From Fremontodendron californicum (lineage: Eukaryota > Streptophyta > Magnoliopsida > Malvales > Malvaceae), in assembly GCA_030761205.1 (NCBI GenBank), contig JAULJL010000039.1, positions 3,358,001 through 3,422,000 of the forward strand: DNA of 64,000 nt. The letters are read 5' to 3'. Below the pieces are notes generated by a model, which saw only the letters and a list, made by a program, of their open reading frames with translations, did no database searches and was not told where the DNA came from. Below, piece by piece: positions 48,332 to 60,300 of the stretch. Position numbers and translations under genes: made by a program. Each line of letters opens with the position of its first letter. Position 1 is the stretch's first letter.

Positions 48332-49039
48332 CCCAACAAGATTGAACTTTTCCTTGTTTGAAAGAATGAAAAAGGCTGTTCATTTCAGTATGATTTTTCT
48401 GTCATCTTTTTTGGGTCTAAAACAAAAATCCTTTTTGATACCTTGGGTTAGGGGTTTACTGGGATTTGTTTTGTTTGTTGTGAAAGAAAAGGAGTGTGAA
48501 CTAAGGGTTGGGAAGGGTTCTTATTTGTATTTGTATTTGTATTTGCATTGTAAATATGTTGTTGAAATCCAGACATAAAATTGAAGTCATTATTTGGCCT
48601 TTGTTAGGTGTTGAGTTCTATATATCAGCTTACTTTCCTGAGTGATTAATCCAGACATAAAATCAAAGTGCTATCACGTTTCATCACCTGATTGGTTAAG
48701 CTACATCATCGTCTATATTTAACGGTGTTAAGTCAAGGTACCACATTGATATACGGTTTGATAGTACATGTACCACATTGAACATCTTAAAAGCAAAAGT
48801 ATCACATTGATAAATTTTATAAACTTCGGAGATCATTCATGACATTATCCCATTATTTAGTCTACTATTTATTTTTATTTTTTCATTCTTTTTAAAAAGA
48901 TAAATATACACTAACATCATAGGGTTAGGGTGTTTTTCATCAAATCTTAGAAGGATAAGTGAGCATTTTTCAAACTAAAGGGATAGTGTATTTTCTCTTA
49001 AAGCTCACGGGATATGTGTATTTTACCCTATATAATTCA
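48332..49039. other. CDPK 3' untranslated region and downstream DNA
   Basis: The first 250 bp after the stop, to about 48,580, have G/T-rich and TTTGTATTTGTATTTG repeats and TGTAAATATGTTG, likely 3' UTR and polyadenylation region. Beyond that no gene is seen. Confidence 0.5.
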
Positions 49040-49475
49040 TGTGTTGATTTAGTAATCGAAAAATTATCTCATCCATCGTCGATAAAATTTTTAGACTCTA
49101 CAATCGAGATTAGCAAAGGAATATATACTCTTAGATAGAGGTGTTCATGGATCGGATCGGGCCAATTCTAAGTTGAAAACATTTGCTTGCCCAATCAAAC
49201 CCAAAAGCCAGTTTTACTGTTTAAAATAGATTTAAATATAAAAAAATTATTTTTATATTAAGATTAATATATTTTTATAATTACATTTAAATAAAAATAT
49301 TTTTATTATTTAAATAATAATCCAAGTCAAGTCAAGCTATCTAAATCTACTCTTAAGATATATTAAAAAAATTAATTAAAAAAAAAATGGGACGTGTGAC
49401 AAATTTTTAATCCACTTATGTAATTAAAAGTTTTCACAATCAATGTATTAAAAACAAACTCTTAATAATTATATA
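49040..49475. mobile_element. Foldback MITE (CATCGTCGATAAAA type), split by a second insertion
   Basis: CATCGTCGATAAAATTTTTAG at the left and TTTTCACAATCAATGTATTAAAAAC at the right are inverted ends of a family also seen at 52,735-52,925, 54,930-55,070 and about 37,030-37,385. The halves are separated by the 49,134-49,347 insert. No TSD of this outer element was fixed. Confidence 0.55.
49134..49347. mobile_element. hAT-like MITE nested in the foldback MITE
   Basis: Perfect 8-bp TSD TACTCTTA at 49,126-49,133 and 49,348-49,355. The left end has GAGGTGTTCATGGATCGGATC, like the 35,387-35,934 family; the right end (CAAGTCAAGTCAAG) is eroded. The core is AT-rich. Confidence 0.75.
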
Positions 49476-49752
49476 TTAATTTATTTAATTTATATTTTAA
49501 TTGTTCAAATTCACTATTGAAGTTAAAAAAATTGAGTTAATTATTGAGATTATGGTTTGTTTTGTTTGTTAATTATGCTTTGTTAATCATATTGCATATC
49601 TCACCAATTTCTATAGGTGAAAGTATGATGTGTCTCATATAGCCAATAAAAAACACATTTTGTGTCCGTAATGCCACATCATTAGTGAACTATTGCCACG
49701 TCCACTAATGACATGGCATTATAGAGATATGTTGCCTTTTTTGTTTGTAATT

Positions 49753-49878
49753 TTTTTGATAAAAAAAAGCTGTAACTTGAAGATAAAAAAAGGAGATGCA
49801 AATGTTGAAATTCGAACCATAAACTTGTTAAATATTATTTTTTAAAAGTAATTATATAAATTACTGGACTAACTCCAT
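49753..49878 (-). mobile_element. tRNA-derived SINE family B, copy 1 (eroded)
   Basis: On the minus strand it contains a box B-like GGTTCGAATTTC and the family body ending AAGTTACAGC before an A-rich tail (TTTTTTTT on plus at 49,752). The A box region is degraded. It matches the copies in the polygalacturonase introns. Confidence 0.65.
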
Positions 49879-50284
49879 TTTTTTTTTATTATTTAAGACA
49901 CATCATACGTTGCCCTAATGGAATTAATGGGATGTGTAATATAGTTAGTGGAAACAAAGTTGAAATACTTAATTTGTGCATTTTAAAACTATAGATACCA
50001 AATCAAACATTTAGTTATAATTCGAGTATCAAATATATAATTAACCTTTAAAACTTCACCTGTATATAATCAAAATTTTCTAAACCTATTTATAATTTCC
50101 ATTCTGATCGGTAAATAAAGAAGAAAAAAATTAATAACTGAGTTACAAAATAATACATATTATCATATAACTTAACCACTAAACTAATTTTGCTCGTTAA
50201 CTTGATCTTAGAGACCAACTTGACAAGGCGACATTGGGTGTGGAGTTAGTGTGGGATTCCGGCAATATTCCAAAAAGGACATGG

Positions 50285-50832
50285 ATTTAGGTCTTTAGCT
50301 CTGTCCAAGGGGCAGACTGCCCGTCCAAACCCGAAAATTAGTTTATATTTAGAAGGATTTGGACAAAATTATTAAGTTCGAAAAATAGGTTTGGACAAAA
50401 AAATGAGACCCATTTAAAAAATAGGTCGGACCTTGGCTCCAACATTCAAGGTCCGACCCAGCCCGGTGCGTTTTCCAATTATACAATATAATATTTTTAT
50501 TTTATATATATTATGTAATTTATATCATATAAAGATTAAATATATATAATATTATAGTATAAATATTAAAAAAATATGTTAAGTTGTCCATGTTTAAAAA
50601 CTTAATAAAAGAAAATATATATAAAATTATTAAAAAATAAATATTTTTAAAAAATAGAAAAAAATATGGGTGGGCCTAAACGGACTTAAGTTATTTCTTT
50701 ACAAATATGGGTAGGTTTGGATAGAACTTGAAGCCCATATTTCGGGCCGGACAGGGCTTAGGCAAACGAATATGGTATTGATACCATACATAAGCCCAAC
50801 CTGAATCCGGCCCGACCCGACTCATGAACATA
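50285..50832. repeat. Degenerate GGTCCGA/CGGGCCGG-type element
   Basis: Sequence parallels the 35,387-35,934 hAT-like element over most of its length: TTGGCTCCAACATTCAAGG, an AT core, TACAAATATGGGTAGG, and CATATTTCGGGCCGGAC toward the right. The ends are eroded and no TSD was found. Confidence 0.7.
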
Positions 50833-50856
50833 TATATATATCAAAATGAATTTCAG

Positions 50857-52704
50857 GATCAACGGAGATTAAAATATGAAAAGATTTTAAAATATAAAAA
50901 GATTTTAAAATATAAAAAGATTTAATTACTGGATAAAGTTACAAGAATTCTCTCCAAAGAAGTTCTTCTTTCAAAAATTCACTTCTTCTCCCAAAAAGAT
51001 AAGAAAGAATAACTTCTTCTTCAAAAAATTCAAATCCTAAAATTTTTTAAAGTGGACAAAACCCAAATAAACTCAGCACACAGATTAAAAAAATAGATTG
51101 AATCACTCTCTCAATCCCCAGAACTTGCATTAGCTCTTTCGACCAAAATAAAAAAGAAAACACCTCTCAAACAAATCATAACCTAAGCAGTAAAAGTTTC
51201 AAAAAATACAAAGATTTTTTTTACACAAACCTAAATCTTTGCAAAATATTTTTCTCCAAAACCAAGTAGTATCCTCTTCAGCTACACAAAAAGATTCATC
51301 ACATTATTTTCCTAAAAAAGCAGTTCAAAATATTTTACTAGTTGAAGAAGGATTTTATGAAAAATCCCCAAATTTGATCATCAAAAATGTTTTCAAAAGA
51401 TGGCATTTCAAACCATGACATGCTCAAAAAATCCAACAGTACTATGAGAACATATTAGTACAGACATGTTATGTACTCTTCAAACACTATCCAGATCCCA
51501 AAGATTCAAATTTCATAACTCACTCGACGACCTAGATTCTTAAAGTTCCCAAACGAATTGATTGGGATGAAAACCCAAACACAACCAAAAAATTCCCCGC
51601 CAAATTTACCACTAAAATTGACCATTATCCCTTTTTTTACCTACTGGGTATTATCAACGGGCATGGTTCAAATATTTTGCTTTTCAACAATAAGCACATT
51701 CGACATTCAATATACTTTAAATCTGGAGCCAATACAAATTTCCATTATGGTTCCAGCACTAGTGGAATTGGTATTGACCTCTCAAAGAAATACTACCAAA
51801 CAAATTTGATCTTTTGTATGATCAATTTATTTTCAAATTCCAACCGGAAGAAGATCAGAAGCAATTATATCCTTTGATTCATTTCCTCTCAAAATTGTGT
51901 ATCTCTTGGATTACATTGTGGGAATATGCATATCAAACAGATAACCAAATGGGATACCAACAGTTATCCACAAATTCAAAACCAAGAGGTGGGATAAATT
52001 TAATGGAAAAAAATATAATCCACAATATGTCACTGAATGGTTCAACAAAAATTCACACCTTTGTAACTCTGTAGCCCTAGATCAAGACATAATCAGATTT
52101 CTTCAAGCCAAAACAAATGCCAGCGTACTCTTAGCACAAGCCAAGAACAAAAAAGAATACAAAAGATTGATGGCGGAAATGCTCAATTCCATGGATTCAT
52201 AATAAGATGAAGACGAATCTTCAACATCTTCCAATAGGACGATAAACCTAACAGATGATACGTTCATTACAAGCAAATCAAAGAAAAAACGATTAGACAA
52301 ATTGTCGGCAGAACAAGACAAAAGAGGAAAAGAAGAAAGCCTGGAAAGAAGACAGGAATATTCCCTGAGAAACTTCAATTATAAGTAAAAAAATGTAATA
52401 ATTATGCTAAGGCATTCAAATAGGACAAAAGTCAGGAAATATATCCCCTCAAAAGCTTCAATTATAATTCAAATTGTAATGATGCTAAAGGCGAAAGTCA
52501 AGGAATATATTCCCTGTAAAATTTCAATTATAATAATGCCAAGATATTCAAAGATGAAGGAATCCATCTATATAAGGCTCTCAAATGAAATGTAAAAAAA
52601 AAAAACAAGTTTTTCAGAGCAACCTTAGAAGAACTTCTCTGGAGATAACTCTTTGTAATTTTATCCAGCAATAAAATCTTTTCATATTTTAATCTCCACT
52701 GATC
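50857..52704 (+). mobile_element. Decayed endogenous pararetrovirus-like segment (Caulimoviridae-like), inverted ends
   Basis: The segment is bounded by inverted copies (about 50,857-50,975 and 52,621-52,704; GGAGATTAAAATATGAAAAG in the left one). On the plus strand, frames between 51,540 and 52,390 are broken by frameshifts and stops; one (about 51,980-52,205) encodes a Lys-rich chain with RWDKFN and LLAQAKNKKEY motifs, then two stops and a Glu/Lys/Arg-rich tail. At 52,340-52,560 three copies of a 65-80-bp repeat (AATATATTCCCTG ... TTCAATTATAA) precede a TATA box (TATATAAGG, 52,569-52,577), and AATAAA lies at 52,670-52,675, a promoter-then-poly(A) layout like the short terminal repeat of plant pararetroviruses. 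No reverse transcriptase was found. An LTR-element remnant is the main alternative. Confidence 0.45.
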
Positions 52705-52734
52705 TCGAGACCCGATTTGGTATATATATATTAT

Positions 52735-52925
52735 ACCATTCATTGTCAGTGAAATTTTTAAATTTCATAAGCAGAATTAGCAGAGTGACACATACTCTTA
52801 GGATATATCTAAAAAAATAAAAATTAATTTAAAAAGAAATAGAACATGTGACCGTCTCTTAATCACGCTTATGAAATTAAAAAACTCCATTACCAGTATA
52901 TCGAAGACGAACTCATATATATACA
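52735..52925. mobile_element. Foldback MITE (CATTGTCAGTGAAATTTTT type)
   Basis: Left CATTGTCAGTGAAATTTTTAA and TTTCATAAGC face GCTTATGAAATTAAAAA and CATTACCAGTATA on the right, a terminal inverted repeat of about 35 bp with mismatches. Same family as 49,040-49,475. Confidence 0.65.
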
Positions 52926-53465
52926 TGATTACATAGGGAAAAAAAATCTTGCATTTACAAAATGTTTAGTTAGTGACTTTTTTGCCAACTTTTAGAGTGC
53001 AAATGGTCCTATAGTCCCAAATCCAAATCTTGCAAAATCTTTTTTATGAGATTAGATTCACAAGTACAAATTTACAAATATATATACATGATATTATTAT
53101 TATAAAAAAACTTTTAGAGTGCATCTGATTAGGGATTTCAAGAAGAAATTTTATCTGTAGAGAGATTTTTAAAATTTTAAAATGAAATTACTTTGTTTGG
53201 TAAAATAAAAATTGAAATTATCAAAATACTTGAAAATTGAATGAGGAATTTTGAAGGGATTAAATTCTCTTTTCAAATTCCACATGAAGAGGTGTAATTT
53301 GTGAAATTCCTTGATTTTATAATAAGAAGTCAACATTTATTATGTTTCACTTTTTACTCAACTTTTATTTTCTTCAATTCTAAATACAAAAACTCATTAT
53401 AAAATTTATTTTTTATTTTTTTATATTATTAGTAATATATATACATTTTTACAAATCTAATAACA

Positions 53466-54147
53466 CCCTAAACATTTTGTTTTGTACTTGATGTGTGTAC
53501 ACATCATTAAGATCAAATTCTTAGATTTTGTTCTATCTTAGGTCCCATTTAGCATTGTTGTTAGCATAACTTTTGAGGTCAAAAATTGCATTTCATTACA
53601 AACGTAATGCTAAACAAGTAAAAAATTTAACTTTTGCGGTTAAATCATGGTTTGGCAACTCAAACAAAAAAGCCAAGAAAATGAAGCTTTTACATTTTGG
53701 AAGGTGGCTTTTGGATGGAATGACTTTATTATCCTTATATTTCTAAACTTTTATTATTTTGAACATATCGTTTTTTGACATTTTAATTTCTAACAGCATT
53801 TTTTTCACAGAAATGTTAAACACTTAAATTTCTTAAACCACATTTTTTCACCACACTAACTTAAGTTTTTTTCAACATCAATGATAAGACAAGTAGTCAA
53901 AAGCCGTTTTTTGGGTTTAATATTTTTGTTCAAATCCTCTCAAATATCGAGCAAATTTTCAAATTTAGACGGATAACCCGATACTTAAACATGTCTAATA
54001 AAAATGTACTCTTGAGTTAGGTCTATAAATTAGGTCTTCTTGCTTAATGCCCATCAAATCTTTAGCATTTTGTTTTGTACTTGAATGTGTGTACACATTA
54101 TAAGGTTCCATTAAGATCGAATTCTTAGAGTTTGTTATATCTTAGTG
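53466..54147. repeat. 85-bp direct repeats around a Tourist-like MITE
   Basis: TTTTGTTTTGTACTTGATGT ... ATTCTTAGATTTTGTTCTATCTTAG at about 53,470-53,540 recurs at about 54,066-54,147 with indels. The first copy ends exactly where Tourist-like copy B begins. Confidence 0.75.
53541..53897. mobile_element. Tourist-like MITE (PIF/Harbinger type), copy B
   Basis: Starts GGTCCCATTTAGCATTGTTG after TTA (53,538-53,540). Internal TTTTGAGGTCAAAAATTGCAT and TTTTGCGGTTAAATCATGG match copy C at 61,718-62,095. The right end is eroded (CATCAATGATAAGACAAG) and its TSD is not clear. Confidence 0.78.
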
Positions 54148-54521
54148 AAGTCGCCAAAGAAATGAATGGCGGCTATCTATTCTAATCAATTTCTTTTGTT
54201 CCATACCACCTTGTTCCACCAGACAAAAAAAAAAAATTGACCAAACAATCAAATAAGGCTTCCTCTTTTTATGTAAGAGAGAGCATTACGGAAGAAAAAA
54301 AAAAAAAAAAACTTAATTTTTGGTTTTGGATTTATGGCTGCAAAAAACATGTGTTGCCAGCAGATTTGCTTTCCAAATGTTATAACAGAAAACCTATCGC
54401 TGGCTTATTCTTGGCCTACAATCATTTGGTGGAAGAACAGAAAAATTAATATTAACATACTAATAATTCTTTAGGGTTCCTAAAGTCTTGCATTCATCAT
54501 GCATAATGACAATTGCAGCCA

Positions 54522-54557
<36 letters not shown>

Positions 54558-54887
54558 AGAACTTAAATATAGTAATTGAATTTTTTTTATTAATTTAAGT
54601 TTTTGAAATAATTGATCACTCAATTTAATATAGTATTAATTTGAGTTCTCGATCCTGATAATCACTTTCCTCATTAATTTTTTTTCACCTAGTGTCTTGT
54701 TGTCCATTGGACTGAATGTTGCTGTTCTAATCCTTCTTCAGTTTGCACATTTTTTTTATATATTTAGATCCACGTACAAACTCATTAATTATTTATCTGG
54801 CTTACACGAGAGGGCACATATTGAAATTTAAATATAATAGTTGGACTTTTTCTATCAGTCTAAACTTTTGGAATAATTGTCACCCAA

Positions 54888-54925
<38 letters not shown>

Positions 54926-57237
54926 CACATTCTTTTTTGATACATTGATGGTAAATTTTTTTATTTTCATAAATAAAATTAAAAAATTATCACATACTTT
55001 ATTAATCTCATTTGTAAAATCTAAAAACTTCATCGACAACAAGATAATTTATCATATATATATATATATTCATATTCTCCAATATTCCAAAGGCCATCTC
55101 CCTTACTCCACCAAAACACCTTGTGACGCTATATATAGCATCCTTTCAGTGTACAAAGATGCATACAAGCAAGCAAGTTAATATTTATTACAACTTGACT
55201 ACTTTCCCTAATTTAATCTCTTTATGGTTTTATGATCATGGCTGCTGGCTTTGGCATTTCAATTTCCAGATGATACACGTAAAATTAAAGTCTGGTTTAA
55301 TGACCACAAATTTTGAGATTTTATGACGCTTCCCGACTCTCTTGTTATCAACTATTAGCTAAGTCCATTCTTTGTTGAATCGAGTTTAGGTAAAGATTTT
55401 TTTAAAATTTCGGATCGATCCGATTCAAATTATTGTTTATATAATAAAAAACTATTTTTTATTTAAATTTAATTATAAAAATAATAATATAAAATATTTT
55501 TAAAATTTTTAATATTATTTAAATAGTAAAACGGGTCGACAAATCGAATTTTGGTAAGAGAAGAAGAAAATTTCGAATCGCGACCCGATCCGACCCGACC
55601 TATGAGCATGTCTAGCTAACCCCTAAAGCCTAAAGGAGTGCTGAAGTTCCTAACATGTATATATATGACCCATACTTTTTGTGTGATGTCATGGGTATTC
55701 TAATACATGATATATTTGAATGTCTAAATGAATTTAAAATAATGGATAAATACTATCTTACGTGACTCGTTTGAGTTGATATATTTGATTTAATATAATT
55801 TTTTATATATTTTTTTTATTTGAAGAATTTGAATTCAATTTTTTGAATACAAATATAAATGTACATACTTTTGAATTAAATGTTTAGATATCAAGATTTA
55901 GATTAATCTAAAAATATATCGAAATGTTTAAATATATCGAAGTAATCATCTTTCTAATTTTCTTTCCACCCTATCAAGTAAAGCCTTAATGTTTTTATAC
56001 TCTCCCGAGTAAATTTTAATTTCATGCATATGCAAGGAGATGATTTTGGAATACATGGCTAAACCCTATAAAACGTAAGCTTCAACATTCAATCATAATA
56101 TTGCAAGGAAATTACATAAAAATATACGATTATTATTATTATTATTATTATGTAAATAAGGCATCATTCAGTTAAGAACTATGGAAAAAGTAAAACAAAG
56201 GAAACCCAAAATGACAAAAATTACATGCAAGAATTCTCCAAAAGGTGTTTTAAGTTTGAGGTACCTTTTCACAAACCGTTTGAGTTCATGCATTGCATGC
56301 AATTTTGCCTAGATAAAGTGATCATGAACCTTTATTTTTTACGACAAAAAATGAAAATATATATAAAAGATTTTGTTAATAAATGTCTTAAAGGTACTGT
56401 TTAAGATTATCATATATAATATTTTCATTCAATGATTTAAAATTCATGAATAAAATTATCAACTACTATATTTAATACAAAATTATTACTATAAATAGTA
56501 TATTAATTAACCTTAAGAGTGTTAATTTTAAGATACTTGTTTGCAAAATCTATATATAAAAGGATTTTTTGTATAAATCCATAGCAATTTTGTGGCAACC
56601 TATATTTTGGGTGACTTAAAAGAATCTAATACCTAGAAAATATTTTTAAAAATATGCCTTCATTTGTTTTCCTTTTAATTTTTTCCTCTCTTTTTGGGCA
56701 AACCAACAAGAAGTTGGTTTTTTTGGCTATCCCAACCATCAAGCCAAAAGTGATTGTAACATTAAGTTCTTGAAACCCTAATTTCACAAATCACAACTCC
56801 TCCATCAAATTATAGAAATAAAATACATTAATACAAATTAATTCATGAGGGCATTACTTTGAAACCATTCTTATACATATAGTTATATTTTCCATTTTGA
56901 AAATTTTTTAATAGGAAAATGTTAATCAGTGTCTTGTGTCATTGGTTAAGTTCGAATTTAAAAAAAGAAAAATGTAATTAATACATTATTTTTTCTTAAA
57001 TTGAGTAAAAATAATGTATTAAATGCAAAAAAAAATTCTTAAAATGATAATTAAATAAATCTTAACTGATACATATAAGCACCCATTAACCGACCCATTT
57101 TAATAATATATATGTATATTCATATATGGAGCAAAAGTCATAGGCTACCCCAAGAGATTATTTCGTCTCAACCTCTCCTATCCCAGACCATACCTCAAGA
57201 GTCTTGCCCCAAGAAACTAAGCAATCAACTTGTTCTC
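54148..57237. other. Intergenic DNA upstream of the polygalacturonase gene
   Basis: No gene. (AT)n microsatellites lie near 54,523-54,554, 54,893-54,923 and 55,055-55,070, with (ATT)n near 56,131-56,151. TAATAGTTGGACTTTTT and similar words at 54,555-54,650 and 54,830-54,890 are related to each other and may be retroelement scraps. A foldback MITE trace lies at 54,930-55,070. A CGGATCGATCC/GACCCGATCCGACCCGAC element with an AT core lies at about 55,375-55,615. Confidence 0.5.
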
Positions 57238-57244
57238 TATAAGT
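57238..57244 (+). promoter_or_regulatory. Possible TATA box of the polygalacturonase gene
   Basis: CTATAAG lies about 115 bp before the ATG, which would give a leader of roughly 85 nt. It is the nearest TATA-like word with suitable spacing; the initiation site is not known. Confidence 0.4.
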
Positions 57245-57356
57245 ACAAAATCTCATCATTAAACTAATTCACAACCATACCCATTTCTCCAAGCTTTTGA
57301 GATTAGTAATTTTCCTTTATTTATGTTTTTTTGTCTCTTAGAAAACAAGAAACAAA

Positions 57357-60300
57357 ATGGGTCTACAAATTAGACAAGTACTAGTAATCCTATATTTCAT
57401 AACCTTTTTCTCTTTATTCTCACGTTACAACACTTTGAAAGAGGACCCAATTACTTCTTCTTATAATAATAATTACTTCGAAGAAGTAGTGGCTGGTGGG
57501 TATGATCCACAAGCATACCCTTCATATTTCAGCACCAATATTGAAGATGGGAAGTTTAAGGAAGTTCTTAGCCTCCAGAGGTTAGGTATCGCATCAACTT
57601 CAACTAAAACAGTTGTTAATGTAGATGATTTTGGAGCAATTGGTGATAGAACTCATGATGACACTGAGGTTAGAGCACATTAAAATTTTAATGCTTTAAT
57701 TTTTCCTTTTTTTGCCAATTGTATTTTTTTTTATATATATAAAAGAAGCCGTAGTTTGAGATAAGGGAAGGAGTTGTAGATTTTGAGATTCGAATCTCAG
57801 ACCTGCTGAATGTCACCTCTTAATAGTAACTGCATGAACCAACTGAGATAAGTCTCGGGTTCTGGCAATTGTACTTTTTATGAGTCATTCAAGGATTTGA
57901 ATAGAGGCCGCAACGCGACGTTACGGTCGTTATTTTGCAATTTCGACTCCCTCCTCCATCAATATTCACGGTCGATATTTACCGCAATTGATCGCAGTAG
58001 CATTCATTACGTCCGCAACCGCGATAAATACGTTGCGACCGAAAACGCGTATGTGACCGTAATTTAAATCCCTGAAGTCATTATCAATAGTTGTTTTATA
58101 CATGCATGGCTCTTTTTGTTTCATTTTGTTGTTTTTTCCTTCCTTTTTATGAGAGTATACATGCAAGCCTAATTCCTCAATGTAACTTTTTATGCAACTC
58201 TCCATTTTTTTTTTCTGAAACTAAGGCATTTGAGAAGGCTTGGGAGGAAGCTTGTTCGTCAAAGGGTGCAGTTGTTCTTGAGGTGCCTGAAGAAAAGTAC
58301 TATGTTCTTAAACCTATTAGATTTTCAGGTCCCTGCAAGTCTAATCTTACAATCCAGGTTAGCCCTGAAAACATTTGAACCAATAACTTACAGTATATTT
58401 TAACAATTAAATTACCCAAACCTCAAGGATCAGCTGAAGAACTTAATCGACTCCGACATATATGAACTATAAAATTTCAGGTACATGGGAACATAGAAGC
58501 ATCCGATAATAGATCAGATTACAAGGAAGATAGCACACATTGGCTTATCTTTGATAGCGTTGATAATTTGTTAATCGAAGGTGGTGGGAATATTAATGGT
58601 AATGGGAAGATTTGGTGGCAGAATTCTTGCAAAATTAACAAAAGTCTTGTAAGCCTAACCCGATCCCTCGGCCCCAAGTTTTGTCTATATTTGCTTCATA
58701 TGTTCTTATGAATGATCTCTAATTCTCTAATCAAATGCTGATCTTCTGTTGTATTTCTTTTCATTGTTTTGCAGCCATGCAAGGATGCTCCAACGGTAGG
58801 TTAAAATTTTCTTGTTATTTTGTTTGTACTCTTGCCAACCTTATTCCAAAAGTCAACCGTTTAGCTGCTTTTGGTTTAAACGCAGCTTTTGAGATTGATT
58901 TTGCATTTTTTAGGTGAAAATACAATATATATTTTAAGTATTTTCGATAAAATAACTTAAAAAATGATATTCACAACAGATTTTAAATTTTTTTTTAAAA
59001 GAAGATCACACCTTGAAAATAGGAGAATGAGTTGTAAATATTGAGATTCGAATCGCAGACCAATTTAATACCACATTTTAAAAGTAGCTACATGAATCGA
59101 CTAGGTTAAGCCTTTGGTGTACAACATATTTCAATTTAATTACCTAAGAAAAACATTATTAGGCTATTATTTTAGATTCTAAGGAAAATCATTCTTTACA
59201 CCATGCTTATTCAAATTTATAGTAACAATTAGTTTTTTGGTACACAAATATTATCATGATTAATTATATATCAGTTTTACCTTTTCTTCTTTCTTAAGAA
59301 AGAAAAAGATTATATATATTTACATCTTTACTACTGGCTAACTCAACAAAAAAAAAGTAATTGAATTAGATAAATACTAAAGTATTTGTTATATTATTCG
59401 GATTATTTATTTATTTTTTTTAACATCCGTATTTGATACATGTATTCAATACATATTCGAATATGAATATATGATATGATACTCTAAATATATTAAAATA
59501 CTTTAAAAAATTTAAGTATACTCGTGTTGAATATATATCTATATCTAACACTCATTTTCGAGTCCGGATAGCATAGAGTATTCGACAACTACTCATAAAT
59601 ATAAGAAATGTCTATGATTTTGTTATTTATTAAGTACTTTCATACTGTTGGACTAACATGAATTTTCTCAGCTTTGAGTGCTAGATTAGAACAAAAAATA
59701 CAAGCTTAAGTTTCATTGCATATAGATTTTATTCATGAAAATTGCAATTCTATCAAACGATATTGACACTATACTTTTCTCGCCTTTCGGCTAAGGATCA
59801 AAGTGTTGAGCATGGGAGTCGGCTAGAGGTTAGGTAGTAGGGCCACTGATGGGCTAGACTGAGTCCCAACCTTTCCAACCTAGTAAGAGAAAACTGGTTT
59901 AGGGCCCGGATTTCTGTTCATAATATAAGTTGAGTTAGGCTGAAACTTTTTCACCCATCAGAACTTCAGATTTTAGTTAAGACTAGATTTAACATGGTCT
60001 TGGACTTTTTCTCATTAGGGCCGATCTTGGGCAAAATCTATTTGACCCAAAGACTGGCAGAAAAAATATACTTTGAACTTTGAAGTTGGTGTCATTTAGA
60101 TTTATTCATGAGTCGGTTCGAGTTGCGATTCGAATTTTTTTTTTTTTTAATCCAAACTCAGCTTTGGGGGGTTAGGATTGGCCTATTTTACTGTTTAAAT
60201 ATATTAAAAAATTAAATATATTATTTTTATATTATTTTTTATATATTTTTATAATTAAATTTAAATAAAAATAAATTTTTTATAATATAAACAGTGATTC

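Noticed and set aside
57724..57865. tRNA-like A and B boxes in the polygalacturonase introns
   Set aside because: No complete cloverleaf or acceptor stem; dispersed copies with TSD and A-tails show that they are SINEs.
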